Origin: Turbatrix aceti
Lineage: Eukaryota; Nematoda; Chromadorea; Rhabditida; Panagrolaimidae
Direction of reading: 5' to 3'
DNA: 64,000 bases
NCBI GenBank assembly: GCA_963969345.1
Contig: OZ017770.1
Span: 9,247,246-9,311,245 of the forward strand
The notes beneath the pieces were generated by a model. It was not told the DNA's origin. It saw only the letters and a program-made list of their open reading frames with translations, and ran no database searches. Made by a program: the position numbers and the translations under genes. Positions 31,501 through 41,862 of this stretch are shown here, in pieces. Within the stretch, counting starts at the first letter, position 1, and every line of letters begins with the position of its first letter.

Positions 31501-31632
31501 TATTTGCATGGAAAAAATTGAATAAACCACATCAGATATATGTACAAAAACAAACATCACCTATACAGTTTCGACTTCAATTTGTTGTATCAAAAAACAT
31601 CAATTTAGAGACCAACGAAAGGACCATGTTCG

Positions 31633-32045
31633 GTGTTCCATGCTTGCATCTTGCCATCGGTGTTCTACGTCTGTGAAACCTGGGCGCTGACAGAAACGGC
31701 AAGATTTACTTTGCGCAATGCTCAATACCGAGTCGAACGAGCCATCCTTGGTCTGCGTCGGTCTGACAAAGTCCACAACATCATCATCCGACGAAGAACG
31801 AAACTCAAAGACTGGGTGAATGAAGCGGAACGACAAAAATGGATCTACGCGCGAAAGCTCCTGGAGGCAGACGAAAACAGAGGGGCCCGACGACTGACCT
31901 TGTGGATACCACAAGGAAAACGACCTGTGAGATACCCTTCCCTACGCTGGGCCGATGAAAGACGAAAACCAAACCACAGAGACGATGGGAAGAAGAAATC
32001 GCGAACAAATCAAAGCGAGACGTTTTATTCAATTTGGCCTTCTAA
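31633..32045 (+). pseudogene. Reverse-transcriptase C-terminal remnant (non-LTR retrotransposon)
   Basis: The frame contains VFYVCETWALT, then LRNAQYRVERAILGL, RRRTKLKDW, and a basic tail with RYPSLRWADERRK. The order Y..E.W......L...Q.R..R.ILG......R..T...D is the familiar thumb and C-terminal region of RTE/Jockey-type reverse transcriptases. The catalytic YADD block is absent upstream and the frame degenerates after about 32000. It is separate from the remnant at 23302-23739, which comes from the extreme C-terminus. Confidence 0.85.
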
Positions 32046-32175
32046 CATTGTATTTGACTTTGTCAAATACAGCAGGCACGGCAGCAGCAGCCACTAACAA
32101 AAATAGTAGGCGCTTCATGATTCTCGATCTTATCACGACAACGTCTGTGTCAGAAAAACAAATTTGAGCTGTTTT

Positions 32176-32755
32176 ATGTGCGTTTCAAAAAACTTTATGA
32201 AGAAAAGGTTTGAGTTTAATAATCGACAAGATAACGCATCGAAGTGGACTGATGTTGATGTATTTTTTCAACAATCAGAAACCGTTGAAATGATTCATTA
32301 CGAAGCACTAGAGATTTGCGTAAGTACGGTAATATATACGTTTTATAAAATTTGAAAACAAACTAGTTTTGTATACACATGTATTGAAGAAATTTTTTGA
32401 CTAATGTTGTTTTCTTTCAGAATTCCTTTTTTTGTCATTATTGGCCATAATGTTGCTGTTTTTTTCTACTTTCATTCATTCGCACAGAAAACCCTTGATT
32501 TTTGTACTGTACATTAACGACAAATGTAATATTTACCAACAAAATTCTCGATGAAACGCCAAAAGTATACAATAATGTTCTAATAAATGATATGTATAAT
32601 TAAATTTGGTTATTGTTTGCATTTGGATGTTTTTGTATTAGTCGGCCGCCGTCGAGCCGCACTACCCGTTAACTTATACTCCAACGGCAACTGCAGACGC
32701 AAACACCCTGAGAAGACAGAATCGGCAAACCGACTCTCGTCAAGCGACCAAATAA
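32176..32755 (+). CDS. Possible small two-exon gene, function unknown
   Basis: Exon 1 (32176-32319) ends at a good donor, TGC|GTAAGT, in phase 0. Exon 2 (32642-32755) opens after TTGTATTAG in phase 0, encodes SAAVEPHYPLTYTPTATADA and then a Gln/Arg-rich end, and stops 23 bases before AATAAA (32779-32784). Together 85 residues. A second acceptor at 32420 would instead give a nine-residue end. Exon 2 is GC-richer than its flanks. There is no signal peptide and I recognise no family; it may be the 3' end of a longer gene whose upstream part was displaced by the retroelement remnant. Confidence 0.35.
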
Positions 32756-32789
32756 GAGTGGTAAACTGAACATTATAAAATAAACAAAA

Positions 32790-33505
32790 TCCTAGGTTTC
32801 CAAAAAAAATCACAATATAATACCAACAATATGAAAGCAAAAAACGACGTTCTGACGTTTCACTCTGAAATCTAAATCGTTTTTGGATTTTTAACAACGA
32901 CACAGAAACGATTTAATTCATCGAGAAAAATATCAAAACCGTTTTTTTGACAAAAATGTACAAAAAAAAGAATAAACGCAGTTAAAAACGATGTATGAAG
33001 AAAGAAGACATGATAAACGACAAAAGTTAATCGAATCGGATCAAATCGTCAAAAATTTTTTAGTGCTAACCAAGTTGCCAAAAATAGCGTTCTTCGCATG
33101 TTACCGTCGAAAGCGTAGTGACACGTCTCCAGAATAGACGCTTCCGTACAGAAACCATCTCGAAAAAAAGAAGAAATTTCCAAGTCTAGCGGTCGGGTCC
33201 CTCTAGCGAGAGATTTTCATTGTCATACAATCAGATCAAATTGACGAGGGTCAATCTGTCGTGACAGGATTTAAAACTCTTCCGAGGCTTGACCAAAAGA
33301 GAGACCAGACAGCCTACGCCTTTGCTCCCCATAATCTTCTCAACCGACCACGTAAACTTTTTCGCAGGATAAAGCATACGAAGATTTACAAAGATTCAAC
33401 AACAACAGTCATAGGCGCCAGCGGGGTCGTCGAAGAAGTTGCACCATATCTAGCTAGTAAGCTAATCAAATAGACGCTAAGATGGAAATCTGGAAATCCA
33501 AAACG
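32790..33505. other. Mostly non-coding; unidentified 70-codon frame
   Basis: The frame 33261-33473 is basic and Arg/Lys-rich with moderate GC. With the hairpin and A-rich end downstream (33506-33610) it may be the 3' part of a retroelement. I recognise no conserved motif. Confidence 0.3.
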
Positions 33506-33538
33506 CTCGACCACCTGGACGCGGCACAGGTGGTCGAG
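33506..33538. repeat. Perfect 12-bp stem-loop
   Basis: CTCGACCACCTG, loop GACGCGGCA, then CAGGTGGTCGAG. It is followed by GC-rich sequence and an AATTAATAAATAAAAAAAG end at about 33594, the layout of a retrotransposon 3' end or of a structured RNA terminus. Confidence 0.7.
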
Positions 33539-33610
33539 GCAGTCTCCCGCCTTCTGCCTGTCCATTCCCCTGTGCACTTTTGTTACATACAAAAATTAAT
33601 AAATAAAAAA

Positions 33611-36028
33611 AGTGAACAGCAAGACCCAACATAGACTCCACTAAGGCAGCAAGAGACGTAATGGACTCCGATTGCTTGTCACAAAAAATCGCAGGCCGGC
33701 CCAGCCCCCTATGCGTGATATCACAGATTCCAAGAGAGATCTGGGTGATGCACTGTGACTAAGAGAATACCGGCCGCGAATGGAGCGAAATACACAGTCA
33801 AAGTAGCTGCTAGTATCGTACCGATCACTTCACAACGGAGTCACACCCGCTAAGGTATCAAGAAGTTTTACCATAAAGAGGTAAACCAGGAAAAATTCCA
33901 GGAAGCGATAATCACGGTAATTAGCTTTAAACAAAGCTATGAAGGGCATTCACAATAAATAAATATATAATATTTCTCTAAAGAAAAATATATGTATACC
34001 GAATGTCACCTAACCTTCACCCAAATGACAAAAAAACCCCACACGGCACATTGAACACCACAAACGAAAATCAATTCATCCTTCAAGCCAAGTTATATTT
34101 AACAGCAAAATGAAAATTCTGTGGAGACTCAATTTTTATGCAGGTCAAATTTCACCACAAAGCAAATCAAAAAATATTTACGTCCAACTATTAAATATTC
34201 TGAGCATCAAATTAAACAAATACCAAGCTCTAGAAGAAAGTTGTAAAAGAAAGATCCTCACTCAATCGCCTGACTCAAATAAGTCGAGCACAAAAAAAAT
34301 GGACAACTGAAAGTCTCCAAACTGAATAACCATTCAAACAAAAAGTTGTGCCAAAAATTCTGACAATTGACCAGATTATCCAAGCTGAAAGCCAAAAATA
34401 AACCTAAAGAAGAGTAAAAAATGATTCAAACACATAAAAACGAGCTTGATTCGTCAAATGACAGCAAACTGATACACGACGGCCTCGGTAAGCTGGTTAA
34501 ACTGTAAAGGTAATCAAACCAAACAAATATACGTTCACGTTAAGCGCTTCTGTCACAGCAGTCTCACATCAGATCAAGTCGATAACGAGAAAGCACGAAT
34601 GCAAGAAAGCGGGAAAAGCAAACGCGTGCGCCTTTCGTTTTGAGAACATTCTTTAGCCTCTTCTGCGTCAGGTACCAAAATGGCTAGCGGGAACTGATTA
34701 TGATACCAGTAGGGATTAAAATTATGCTTGGGCTAATCCGCACAATCTTGGCTAACAATTATGTACACCCCAGCCATCATAAAAATGTTTGTGATGTGCC
34801 AGCATCAAAACAATGTGTTCACTGGCAGAAAGTTTGGCTTGATTTGTATGGCAATCCTTCCAAGCAAAATTTCTCGGTGACATTTATTTTGTCAACATTA
34901 CATTTACAAAAGTTAATTACACAATACAATGAACATGATATGTAACAAAGTCACGGTGCAAAAATTTTTATCTACTTTGTCCCTCCTTATGTCAGAAGAT
35001 CAGCAAACCTGTGTTTCTGTTTAGCATGGTTTGATTTGCTGTGGAATTCTACAAAACGTCAAAATAATCATATAGTCGTTTCAATATTTTTATTCACTTA
35101 CATCCTTTAGTCTGCAACAAATTTTTTCGACTTTAGTTTGCATATGCGGTGTCGCTGGCTCCAATCGGTATAAATTTTTTCTAATATAAATATGATATAA
35201 TATATATAAATATGTAGTAATTATCAAAAAATTATCAACCAAATTGGTTTGAATATGGATAAAGTAATAGTTTAGAATAATACATAATACATACATATTG
35301 AATGAAATAAACACAAAATAGTGCTCGCTTTGAAAACTTCATAGATGCATCTGCTAGCATAAAAATGAAGAGCACTGACTGTCAAAAATTAATCGTTTAT
35401 GTGACCCTCGCTGGCTGAAAGAAGGATTGTCAGCGGGGAAAAATGTGTTGTCAATATGCTGCATTCAATCATCAAAAGAATAACAATAGTGACGACATTT
35501 TTTAAAATACATAATTGGGGGTCTTGATTCATGAAAGCAAGGCTTTTCATGACGTTTGTGATTTTGCAAAAGAACCGATACGCAAATCTATAGAATATTG
35601 AGTAGTGTATACATAAAACACAAGTCACTATGACGGGACGTAGTCGTGCTTGCTGCTCTAGCACAAAAAAATGAGTATCTATCTTGAGCTACCAACGTCC
35701 CCATTTTTTCAGACAGAGGCTTGTGTGCAGAAAAAAAATACGGAAGTTAGTTGCTGCATTTGAACTTTTTGGCTATGTGTATACTCATTATTTTTTTTTA
35801 CTTCACCGTTGTTCAGTGGTTAGTTATCAAACCAGTGATGTATTTAAAATTATGTATAATTATGTATTTGCCTTGCTATTATGTATATAAAATAAAAAAA
35901 AGCATTATAAAATCAAAATTAAAAAGTTGTGAATTAAAAAAAACAACTACATGTACATTCAACTTTCTACAATGAGTTCGTCACCAAATTTTATTGATTG
36001 AAGAGTATGATCCGCAGTACTAAGTACA
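33611..36028. other. Long AT-rich intergenic region
   Basis: About 2.4 kb with no exon chain, known motif or obvious repeat. Short frames (34110-34310, 34700-34945, 35389-35664) have AT-driven Lys/Asn/Ile/Phe composition and are probably chance. Confidence 0.5.
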
Positions 36029-36306
36029 TGTAAGACCCCGAAGGCCCCGAAGACACGGTTTTGGTACAACAGTTTATTACAAAGATAATAATTGACTTTA
36101 GAGCCTGGTTGAACGAGCATATACATATAGGGATCGAACAATTACAAAACAAAGGGGGCTTGGGGGCGGGAAGAAATAGTTGACGCACTGGAACAGAAGG
36201 AGCTGCCGATATCGGAAACGACGCGCCGCGGCCCGACGGGATCGGAAGCGTCGATAACTTCTGAAAAACAAAAGAATGTTTTTACTCTCAAAATCGCATG
36301 ATCCCC
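36029..36306 (-). mobile_element. LTR-like direct repeat, left copy (3' LTR)
   Basis: 278 bp, about 95% identical to 36709-36980. Edges are TGTAAGACCCCG on the left and CATGATCCCC on the right. Read on the minus strand it contains AATAAA (from CAGTTTATTACA) and ends in CTTACA, consistent with an LTR. Confidence 0.8.
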
Positions 36307-36404
36307 ATAGCAAAAACAAAACAAACAAAAACTTTCAAGGTGTTCTGTGCCTTCGCACGTTAGCTATGATCGTAACTGGCAAAACCCACCTATCTATAGC
36401 CGCT

Positions 36405-36590
36405 CTAGTTGCTGGGCAAGTCATGCTTCATTAGCTGTTGCACTTCTTTTACTTTGGTGGTAATCAAGACCACATGATCTGCCTCCTGTCCTTGAAAGCT
36501 GTCCACGGTAGAAACTATTACTGCCGCATCCTGGAGTCGCTGTAGAACGTCTTGTTTTTGTGCAGCGTATAGGCAATCGTTTGATTTCTT
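36405..36590 (-). pseudogene. SF1 (UPF1-like) helicase fragment inside an LTR pair
   Basis: A 61-codon frame contains YAAQKQDVLQRL followed by TVDSFQGQEADHVVLIT. These match the conserved C-terminal region of UPF1-family SF1 helicases: Y..Q...L, then motif V, (T/S)VD.FQG.E.D.V.L. Motif VI with its arginine finger is missing, because the frame stops after MKHDLPSN, and an in-frame stop lies just upstream, so this is a fragment and not a working helicase. A parallel frame upstream (around HFFHKRVKEIK) suggests a frameshift. It lies between two LTR-like repeats on the same strand. Confidence 0.8.
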
Positions 36591-36708
36591 TCACACGTTT
36601 GTGGAAGAAATGTTCCAAGCTTTCGGTCAGGGTTCGAATCGTTCACGGTGGATCTTTGACTACTTAGACAGCTGACACTGACTTTGGTTACCGATCGCTG
36701 CTACCAAA

Positions 36709-36980
36709 TGTAAGACCCCGAAGGCCCCGAAGACACGGTTTTGGTACAACAGTTTATTACAAAGATAATAATTGACTTTAGAGCCTGGTTGAACGAGCAT
36801 ATATAGGAATCAAACAATTACAAAACAAAGGGGGCTTGGGGCGGGAGAAGTAGTTGACGCACTGGAGCGGAAGGAGCTGCCGAGATCGGAAACGACGCGC
36901 CGCGGCCCGACGAGATCGGAAGCGTCGATAACTTCTGAAAAACAAAAGAATGTTTTTATTCTCAGGATCGCATGATCCCC
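36709..36980 (-). mobile_element. LTR-like direct repeat, right copy (5' LTR)
   Basis: 272 bp partner of 36029-36306. On the minus strand it is followed two bases later by TGGTAGCAGCGATCGGT (36706-36690), a good tRNA primer-binding site, so the element reads right to left with an internal region of about 400 bp. No target-site duplication is visible and the polypurine tract is not clear. Confidence 0.8.
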
Positions 36981-37392
36981 CCTCGCCGGCGCGACGTCAA
37001 ATTTTCAAAATGCTTCAAAAATTCAGATTTTTTTCTTGGCATGCGAAATCGACTGGTGTATTTAGTTTTCTCAAAAAACATCAAACTTTTTTGAAAAAAA
37101 AATGATTTCTGATTTTTCAGCCTGTTTTTGTCCGTGGCTTGACTCCAGCATCCGTATTTTACACGATGCGACCGTTTTCATAATGAATTATAACCAGTAT
37201 ATTCTAACAGTAAATATTGTTATCTCTTGCGAGAAGTCAAAGAAAAAATTTATTTCCATCATTATTTTTTGTTTTGATTTTTTTATGCCGCTAACTTGAG
37301 GAAAAACGGGGGAAAAAGCGCACAGATTTATGTCTCTGTCGACAGCTGCAGTTTTTTTTCATATTAAAGTTGTAAAGCCAAAATCGAATGCA

Positions 37393-37867
37393 CAATGAAA
37401 AATCTGGTTTCTCAGTTAAAACTGCAACCAAAAAAAAATATTCCATTTTTTTCATAGCTGCAAGCTCTCAATCACTGCATAAATTAATAATTTTAAACAA
37501 AAAGATTGTGTTTTTTTGGGTGTTTATGTCCCACCGATTGGAACCACCCTTCTTTCCTCCTTCTCAAATAACTGGCACACTACAACTACTACCCAAGGGC
37601 CCCCCACAAGGGGGGAGGGTTTATTTTTGGTTTTTAACTGTCTATCAGCACATATCTTAGATCATTTTTTTTTTAAATTTTTTTTCTATTTCGCCCGGAA
37701 TCGAACCAGGGCCACAGGCCTTACAAATTTTTTTCACTGGCCCACTACACTACCCACCCCAAAAATTCTGCAAAAAATTTGCCCTACATTCGCCAACTTT
37801 TTTTGCCGACTGAACTTCCTGTCTTTCTTTTCAAAGTCTAACTGCGGGTAATGTTTTTAAACTACAG
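37393..37867 (-). mobile_element. tRNA-derived SINE, copy S3 (most complete)
   Basis: Read on the minus strand: GTTTAAAAACATTACCCGC, then GGGGTGGGTAGTGTAGTGGG (A-box-like), about 45 bp later GGTTCGATTCCGGGCG (B-box, 37707-37692), a T/A spacer, GTTCCAATCGGTGGGACA, and an end GAGAAACCAGATTTTTCATT. A- and B-boxes at tRNA spacing with an unrelated body define a tRNA-derived SINE of about 475 bp. 36981-37392 to its left holds no recognised gene. Confidence 0.82.
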
Positions 37868-38325
37868 ATGTTCTTCGGTATTTTTTGGTCATAAGAACGA
37901 GTGATATTTTACTCACTCAGTGAATTGGGTCATTTATGTGTCCTTTGAAAATCCAGAAACGTTTTCATATGAATGATGCGTATGGGCATGAATAAACAAT
38001 TTATTGCACAAATCTCACAATATTTTTTTTAAATTTTAAATAGTAACAAAAAATGATTGTCAGACTAAAACACAGTTTTAAAAACGCGTTCAAAACCCTT
38101 TAAAGACGTTAACCATTAAACTCAATATGATATTCCTTGTCCACGTTGGACTTGTTTTGTTGTATTACTGACGCCAAATCTTGTCAGAATATTGCCTGAC
38201 TTGTTGATAACATATCATTAATGACTTTGACAACCTAAAGTTCGTAAATTTGTGATAAATGTATGGCGTGATCAAAAGTATGTAAAACAAAAATTTTTCT
38301 TGCCCCATTCAGGGGCATATTTTTA

Positions 38326-38545
38326 GTTTTAACTGTGGACAAATCTGACGGCTTTATTTTTTTATTTTTATTTTTGCCCGTGCCCGAAATTGAACCTCAC
38401 AATTTTTTATCACTGGCCCCCTACACCCCCCCCCCAAAAAAAAAATTCGGCAAAAATTTGCCCTATATTCGCCAACGTTTTTTTGAAGAGCTGATTGAAA
38501 CTTTTCATCCTTCACAAATGGCTACAGGTAATGTTAGGTATACTT
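38326..38545 (-). mobile_element. tRNA-derived SINE, partial copy S4
   Basis: The tRNA-like head is diverged: GCCCGAAATTGAACC for the B-box, then TATCACTGGCCCCCTACA for the A-box side, followed by GGCAAAAATTTGCCCTATATTCGCCAAC as in S3. The body beyond the head is missing. Confidence 0.65.
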
Positions 38546-39542
38546 TAACCCTATCTATTATCAATTCTGATCAAACTTATCAAACCATTTTCTGAACAAC
38601 ACAATGGAAAAATGGTTTGATAACGATTTTAATGGTTCGATTACGACCGGAACAATTTCAGGAGCAACCTTGCTTGTGACGGAAAATATTCGAACAAATT
38701 ATAAAAAAATAGTGGCACTTGCCGTAACAATAAAAAAAAATCTGTGTGTTCTTAGATTATTAATTTCTGTGATAAATTTTTTCCTGCATGTTTCTTACTC
38801 ATTCAAAAACCTGATCCACAAAATGTTAGTTAAAAAAAGCGAGGTGCCAAATGTGTCTCCAAAGTGCATTGAAAACAAGCATGGGCTTGGAAGTTTGTGG
38901 ACAAATAAATCAATGGCAATAATTGAACTATAACGCAACACAGGCATGCATGAAGTACATGCACAGGTTCACAGTTGGTATGCTTAATGCTCGAACGACT
39001 CATGATGCACAATGTGACACACCAACTAGTCAACGTGGAAAGACAAACCTTTTCACTCTCCTAGTTTTACGGCATTCACTGATCGTTCAGTATGGCACAA
39101 AGCTACAGCACATTATAATTAGTAACTAAATATGTAATGGAATGGTTTATAAATATATATTCATTATGTTGGGATTATCTCTATCGATCTGATTGCGTTA
39201 ATAGTGGTAAGTTTATTTTTTTGTAAATAGTTTTTGTAAATAGTAACAACAAATCCTGATCAGAACTTGTTTTTTTGCAAATCAACAAAAATAAAAAATA
39301 TTCCGAATAAGACAGCATATCGAGATGCAAGTCGCAAGGGGATATGTAATGTGAAGAAGATGTTTTGTTATGACAAACTTTTCTTTTTGGATGTTTTTCA
39401 CTCGTCAATACGCAGTTTTGGTCTATTGCGCTGATGTAGGTAACGGCGTTGATATTTATGCTTGTTTTTTTACAAAAAATGATGACAAATAAAATTTGTG
39501 AAATGTTTATTTCTTTAATATACATATGTCGATAATTTCAGC
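38546..39542. other. Intergenic, no gene seen
   Basis: Includes a small inverted repeat of TCAAACCATTTT and its complement (38579-38623). A frame at 38923-39129 contains TVGMLNARTTHD, faintly like the N-terminus of RTE endonucleases, too weak to call. Confidence 0.4.
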
Positions 39543-39803
39543 ATGGCTCATCGGAACGTTTACAGCGATTGTTTGGCATTTTTCATTTTATGCATCGCGG
39601 ATGCCCAATAGGCTGGGTTTCCCGGTGCATTTGTGACAAATGACAAACGCGTCCAGAAAGCTATTGATAGAGCTTCTTACGTCATGTTGAGTATTATCAT
39701 CTTCAAGCTCTATCATATCGGCAAATCGGCATACGCTTATGTTGCTGCTACACTTCGACGAGTTCTTGGTCCGGACACAGATTTTCTTCCTGAGAAGTTG
39801 TAA
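39543..39803 (+). CDS. Possible small secreted protein, in-frame TAG or short intron
   Basis: ATG follows a TTTCAG acceptor by one base. The first 22 codons look like a signal peptide (CLAFFILCIADAQ), then comes an in-frame TAG (39609-39611), after which the same frame continues with coding character for 63 codons (AGFPGAFVTNDKRVQKAIDR and onward, ending FLPEKL) to TAA. The GF....VTNDKRVQKAIDRA stretch vaguely recalls the start of cystatins, but no QxVxG motif follows. Possibilities: pseudogene with one nonsense change, a 54-base intron (AAC|GTTTAC to CAATAG) that would remove the signal peptide, or readthrough. Confidence 0.35.
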
Positions 39804-40325
39804 ATTGTTAGTGGGGGTATATGGTGGGTTCCCTTGTTTGTCTGTATGTAGTTTTTTTTTGTTAACTAATTGCCGGGGAAAAAATGAAAAAAAAATTAAA
39901 AAAAAAGGGGAAAGGACGCTGTCCCAACTCCACCAAAATCTATGTTTGAAAGGCAGGGGTATCAGGGAAACAGATTGTCATAATAACAATTTCTGTTAGT
40001 GGTAATTCAATAACGGAAAGCACCAATAGGCATTAAAAATGTAAAATTGTTGTCGCGTCCTTAAAAAATACGTTTTTCTTCGTGATCGGTTTTCTGGCTA
40101 TTTTTCTTGTTGTGGTTTTGACGCGTCGGCCAACAAGAAAACATCAGAAGCAAATTCTGGCGGACACGTGAACGCGGCTATGGCGTTTGACAGTGCACCT
40201 GGCAAAGCTTCTTTCGGTCCAGTAGAAAATTTAGGGTTTTTTTTGGTGGATATTATAACAGGTGTATAGAAACAATTCATAAGTTAGATGTTTTTTGACA
40301 AAGGAAATAAATTTAACGTTGTGGG

Positions 40326-40580
40326 ATGTTAAAAGGAAACAAAACGAACGAACAAATATGTATAATTTCTTCTACGATGCATTCAAGGATAGTTGCAATT
40401 ACTGTTTTTTTTTCATTTGATTTTACAACAGTTTTATTAACTTTACTCGTTCCAATTCTTTGTGTTTTTCTTCTTGTATACATTTTTTTACGCTTCCAGA
40501 AGAACTGTTCAATGACACCGAATTCGTACCTGAAAGCGAAGCAAATTATTTTGCAGATTCCGACAATCGACAATCATTAG
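40326..40580 (+). CDS. Possible small membrane protein
   Basis: An 84-codon frame with one long hydrophobic stretch (VLLTLLVPILCVFLLVYIFL) followed by a basic residue cluster. AT-rich composition makes hydrophobic frames common by chance. A good acceptor (ACGCTTCCAG, ending 40500) opens another frame reading ELFNDTEFVPESEANYFADS, with better coding character, so the true gene may be a downstream exon instead. Unresolved. Confidence 0.2.
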   Translation: MLKGNKTNEQICIISSTMHSRIVAITVFFSFDFTTVLLTLLVPILCVFLLVYIFLRFQKNCSMTPNSYLKAKQIILQIPTIDNH

Positions 40581-40609
40581 TCACACTTTCGCTAATATAT
40601 TGCTTTTAA

Positions 40610-41034
40610 AATTAACCATCCTGTTAGGCATCACAGATACTTCATATTTATTTATGGCACAATGTGTTCACATGGTAATGATGTGTCGGGAACACAAAAT
40701 AACGAATCATGTTGTATGCGGTATTCCTTGCCTTGTTAAAATAAATAGAAAAGCGTGGTTATTGTAAAAAAACTAAAAAAAAATCCTACACTACATAAAA
40801 AAAAAGTTGTTTTTGATACTAAAGCCAAACACAAACTCAGATACAGTTGCAAAAATATGTTTTTACAAAAATATTTTATTTGTGAAGGCTGATAATAAAT
40901 TAAAAAACATAAAATAAAATGATTACTTTCAAATTAGGTTCTAAACTAAATATTTACTTGTACGGTGTACGATATAAAGTATTTTTCAGGGCTCCGTTAA
41001 AAGCCACTCATTTTTTTGACGACCAATGAGATTC
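40610..41034. other. AT-rich intergenic stretch
   Basis: No exon or repeat recognised; 3' flank of the minus-strand OTU-like gene. Confidence 0.5.
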
Positions 41035-41862
41035 TCACTTGTCGTTGTCAATAAGAGCTCCGGTTGTCAAGACAGGATACCAGTAGACGCTGTTATTCTT
41101 ATTCTGTATGCAAAACGAAGGGTAGCTTGTATTTTGGAACGGAACATCCCCGTCAGGAGAGTACACCTGGAAGCGAGGAATAAATTTGCTTGCCCGGATC
41201 ACGTTGTGAGTGACGATGTTGACTTTGAAGACTTCAGCAAAGAGCTGCAGGTCATCGTCTTCCATGTACAACATGGGATCGCCAAAATTTTTTAGAGCAT
41301 ACTCCGTGCAGGGAAGCATCAAGTGCCCTAGGGCACGTCGTCGCCGGTAAATGTACTCGCGGATTTTCCAGTGACTAACCTCGCTTCCAGTCAGAAGGAA
41401 AGCTAGAGTGCGAAAACCACAACATGCATCTTCGGTCACTTTGTGGATCTTTACGGGCTCAACGACTTTCTCAGCGCTTTTGCATTTGTAAAGCAGTGCC
41501 GATTCTTTTGCCAACTTAGTGGGTAAGCCGATTGTCTTCAGAGTATTGAACACCCAGCTCTTGTCCGGGAGTTTGAGTGTATACATGGATGGACTGTCAT
41601 CAAAAGTGTATTTACCTGCAAAAATTTTATTTTAAATAATTTTATCTAAAAAAAATTTATGTACAAATGTCTGCTTACCTTTTTTAGCACCGATTTTATT
41701 TTTGATTCCATACGATGGTCCAGCGACGGAACTATCGATAACATTGGCCGAATCGCTGTCGTCTGATGAGCTAAGAGAGTTTGCCGAATAAGACTTGAAT
41801 TGATTTGCAAGAATTGAATCATATTCTTCAGAAAAGATCGACGACAATTTAACGTTTTCCAT
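41035..41862 (-). CDS. OTU-like protein with altered active site
   Basis: Two exons, 41862-41679 and 41615-41035, join in phase 1 to 254 residues; the intron is 63 bases. The ATG lies about 30 bases after a TTTTTTCAG acceptor. The N-terminal 60 residues are Ser/Asp/Asn-rich and probably disordered. The OTU core follows: TEDACCGFRTLAFLLTGSE aligns with SGDGHCGYRALAYCVTGLQ of the gene at 10229, keeping Asp124 and Cys127; HWKIREYI and LQLFAEVFKVNIV match the next two blocks. At the C-terminus, where the relative has NTHWNVV, this protein reads SVYWYPV, so the catalytic His seems replaced by Tyr239. The D-G-x-C glycine is also Ala. It may be a non-catalytic ubiquitin binder, or use another His. 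Confidence 0.8.

Noticed and set aside
40098..40280. Minus-strand 60-codon frame with GPKEALPGALSNAIAAFTCP
   Set aside because: Reads well but has no clear acceptor, start or poly(A) signal, and no recognised family.
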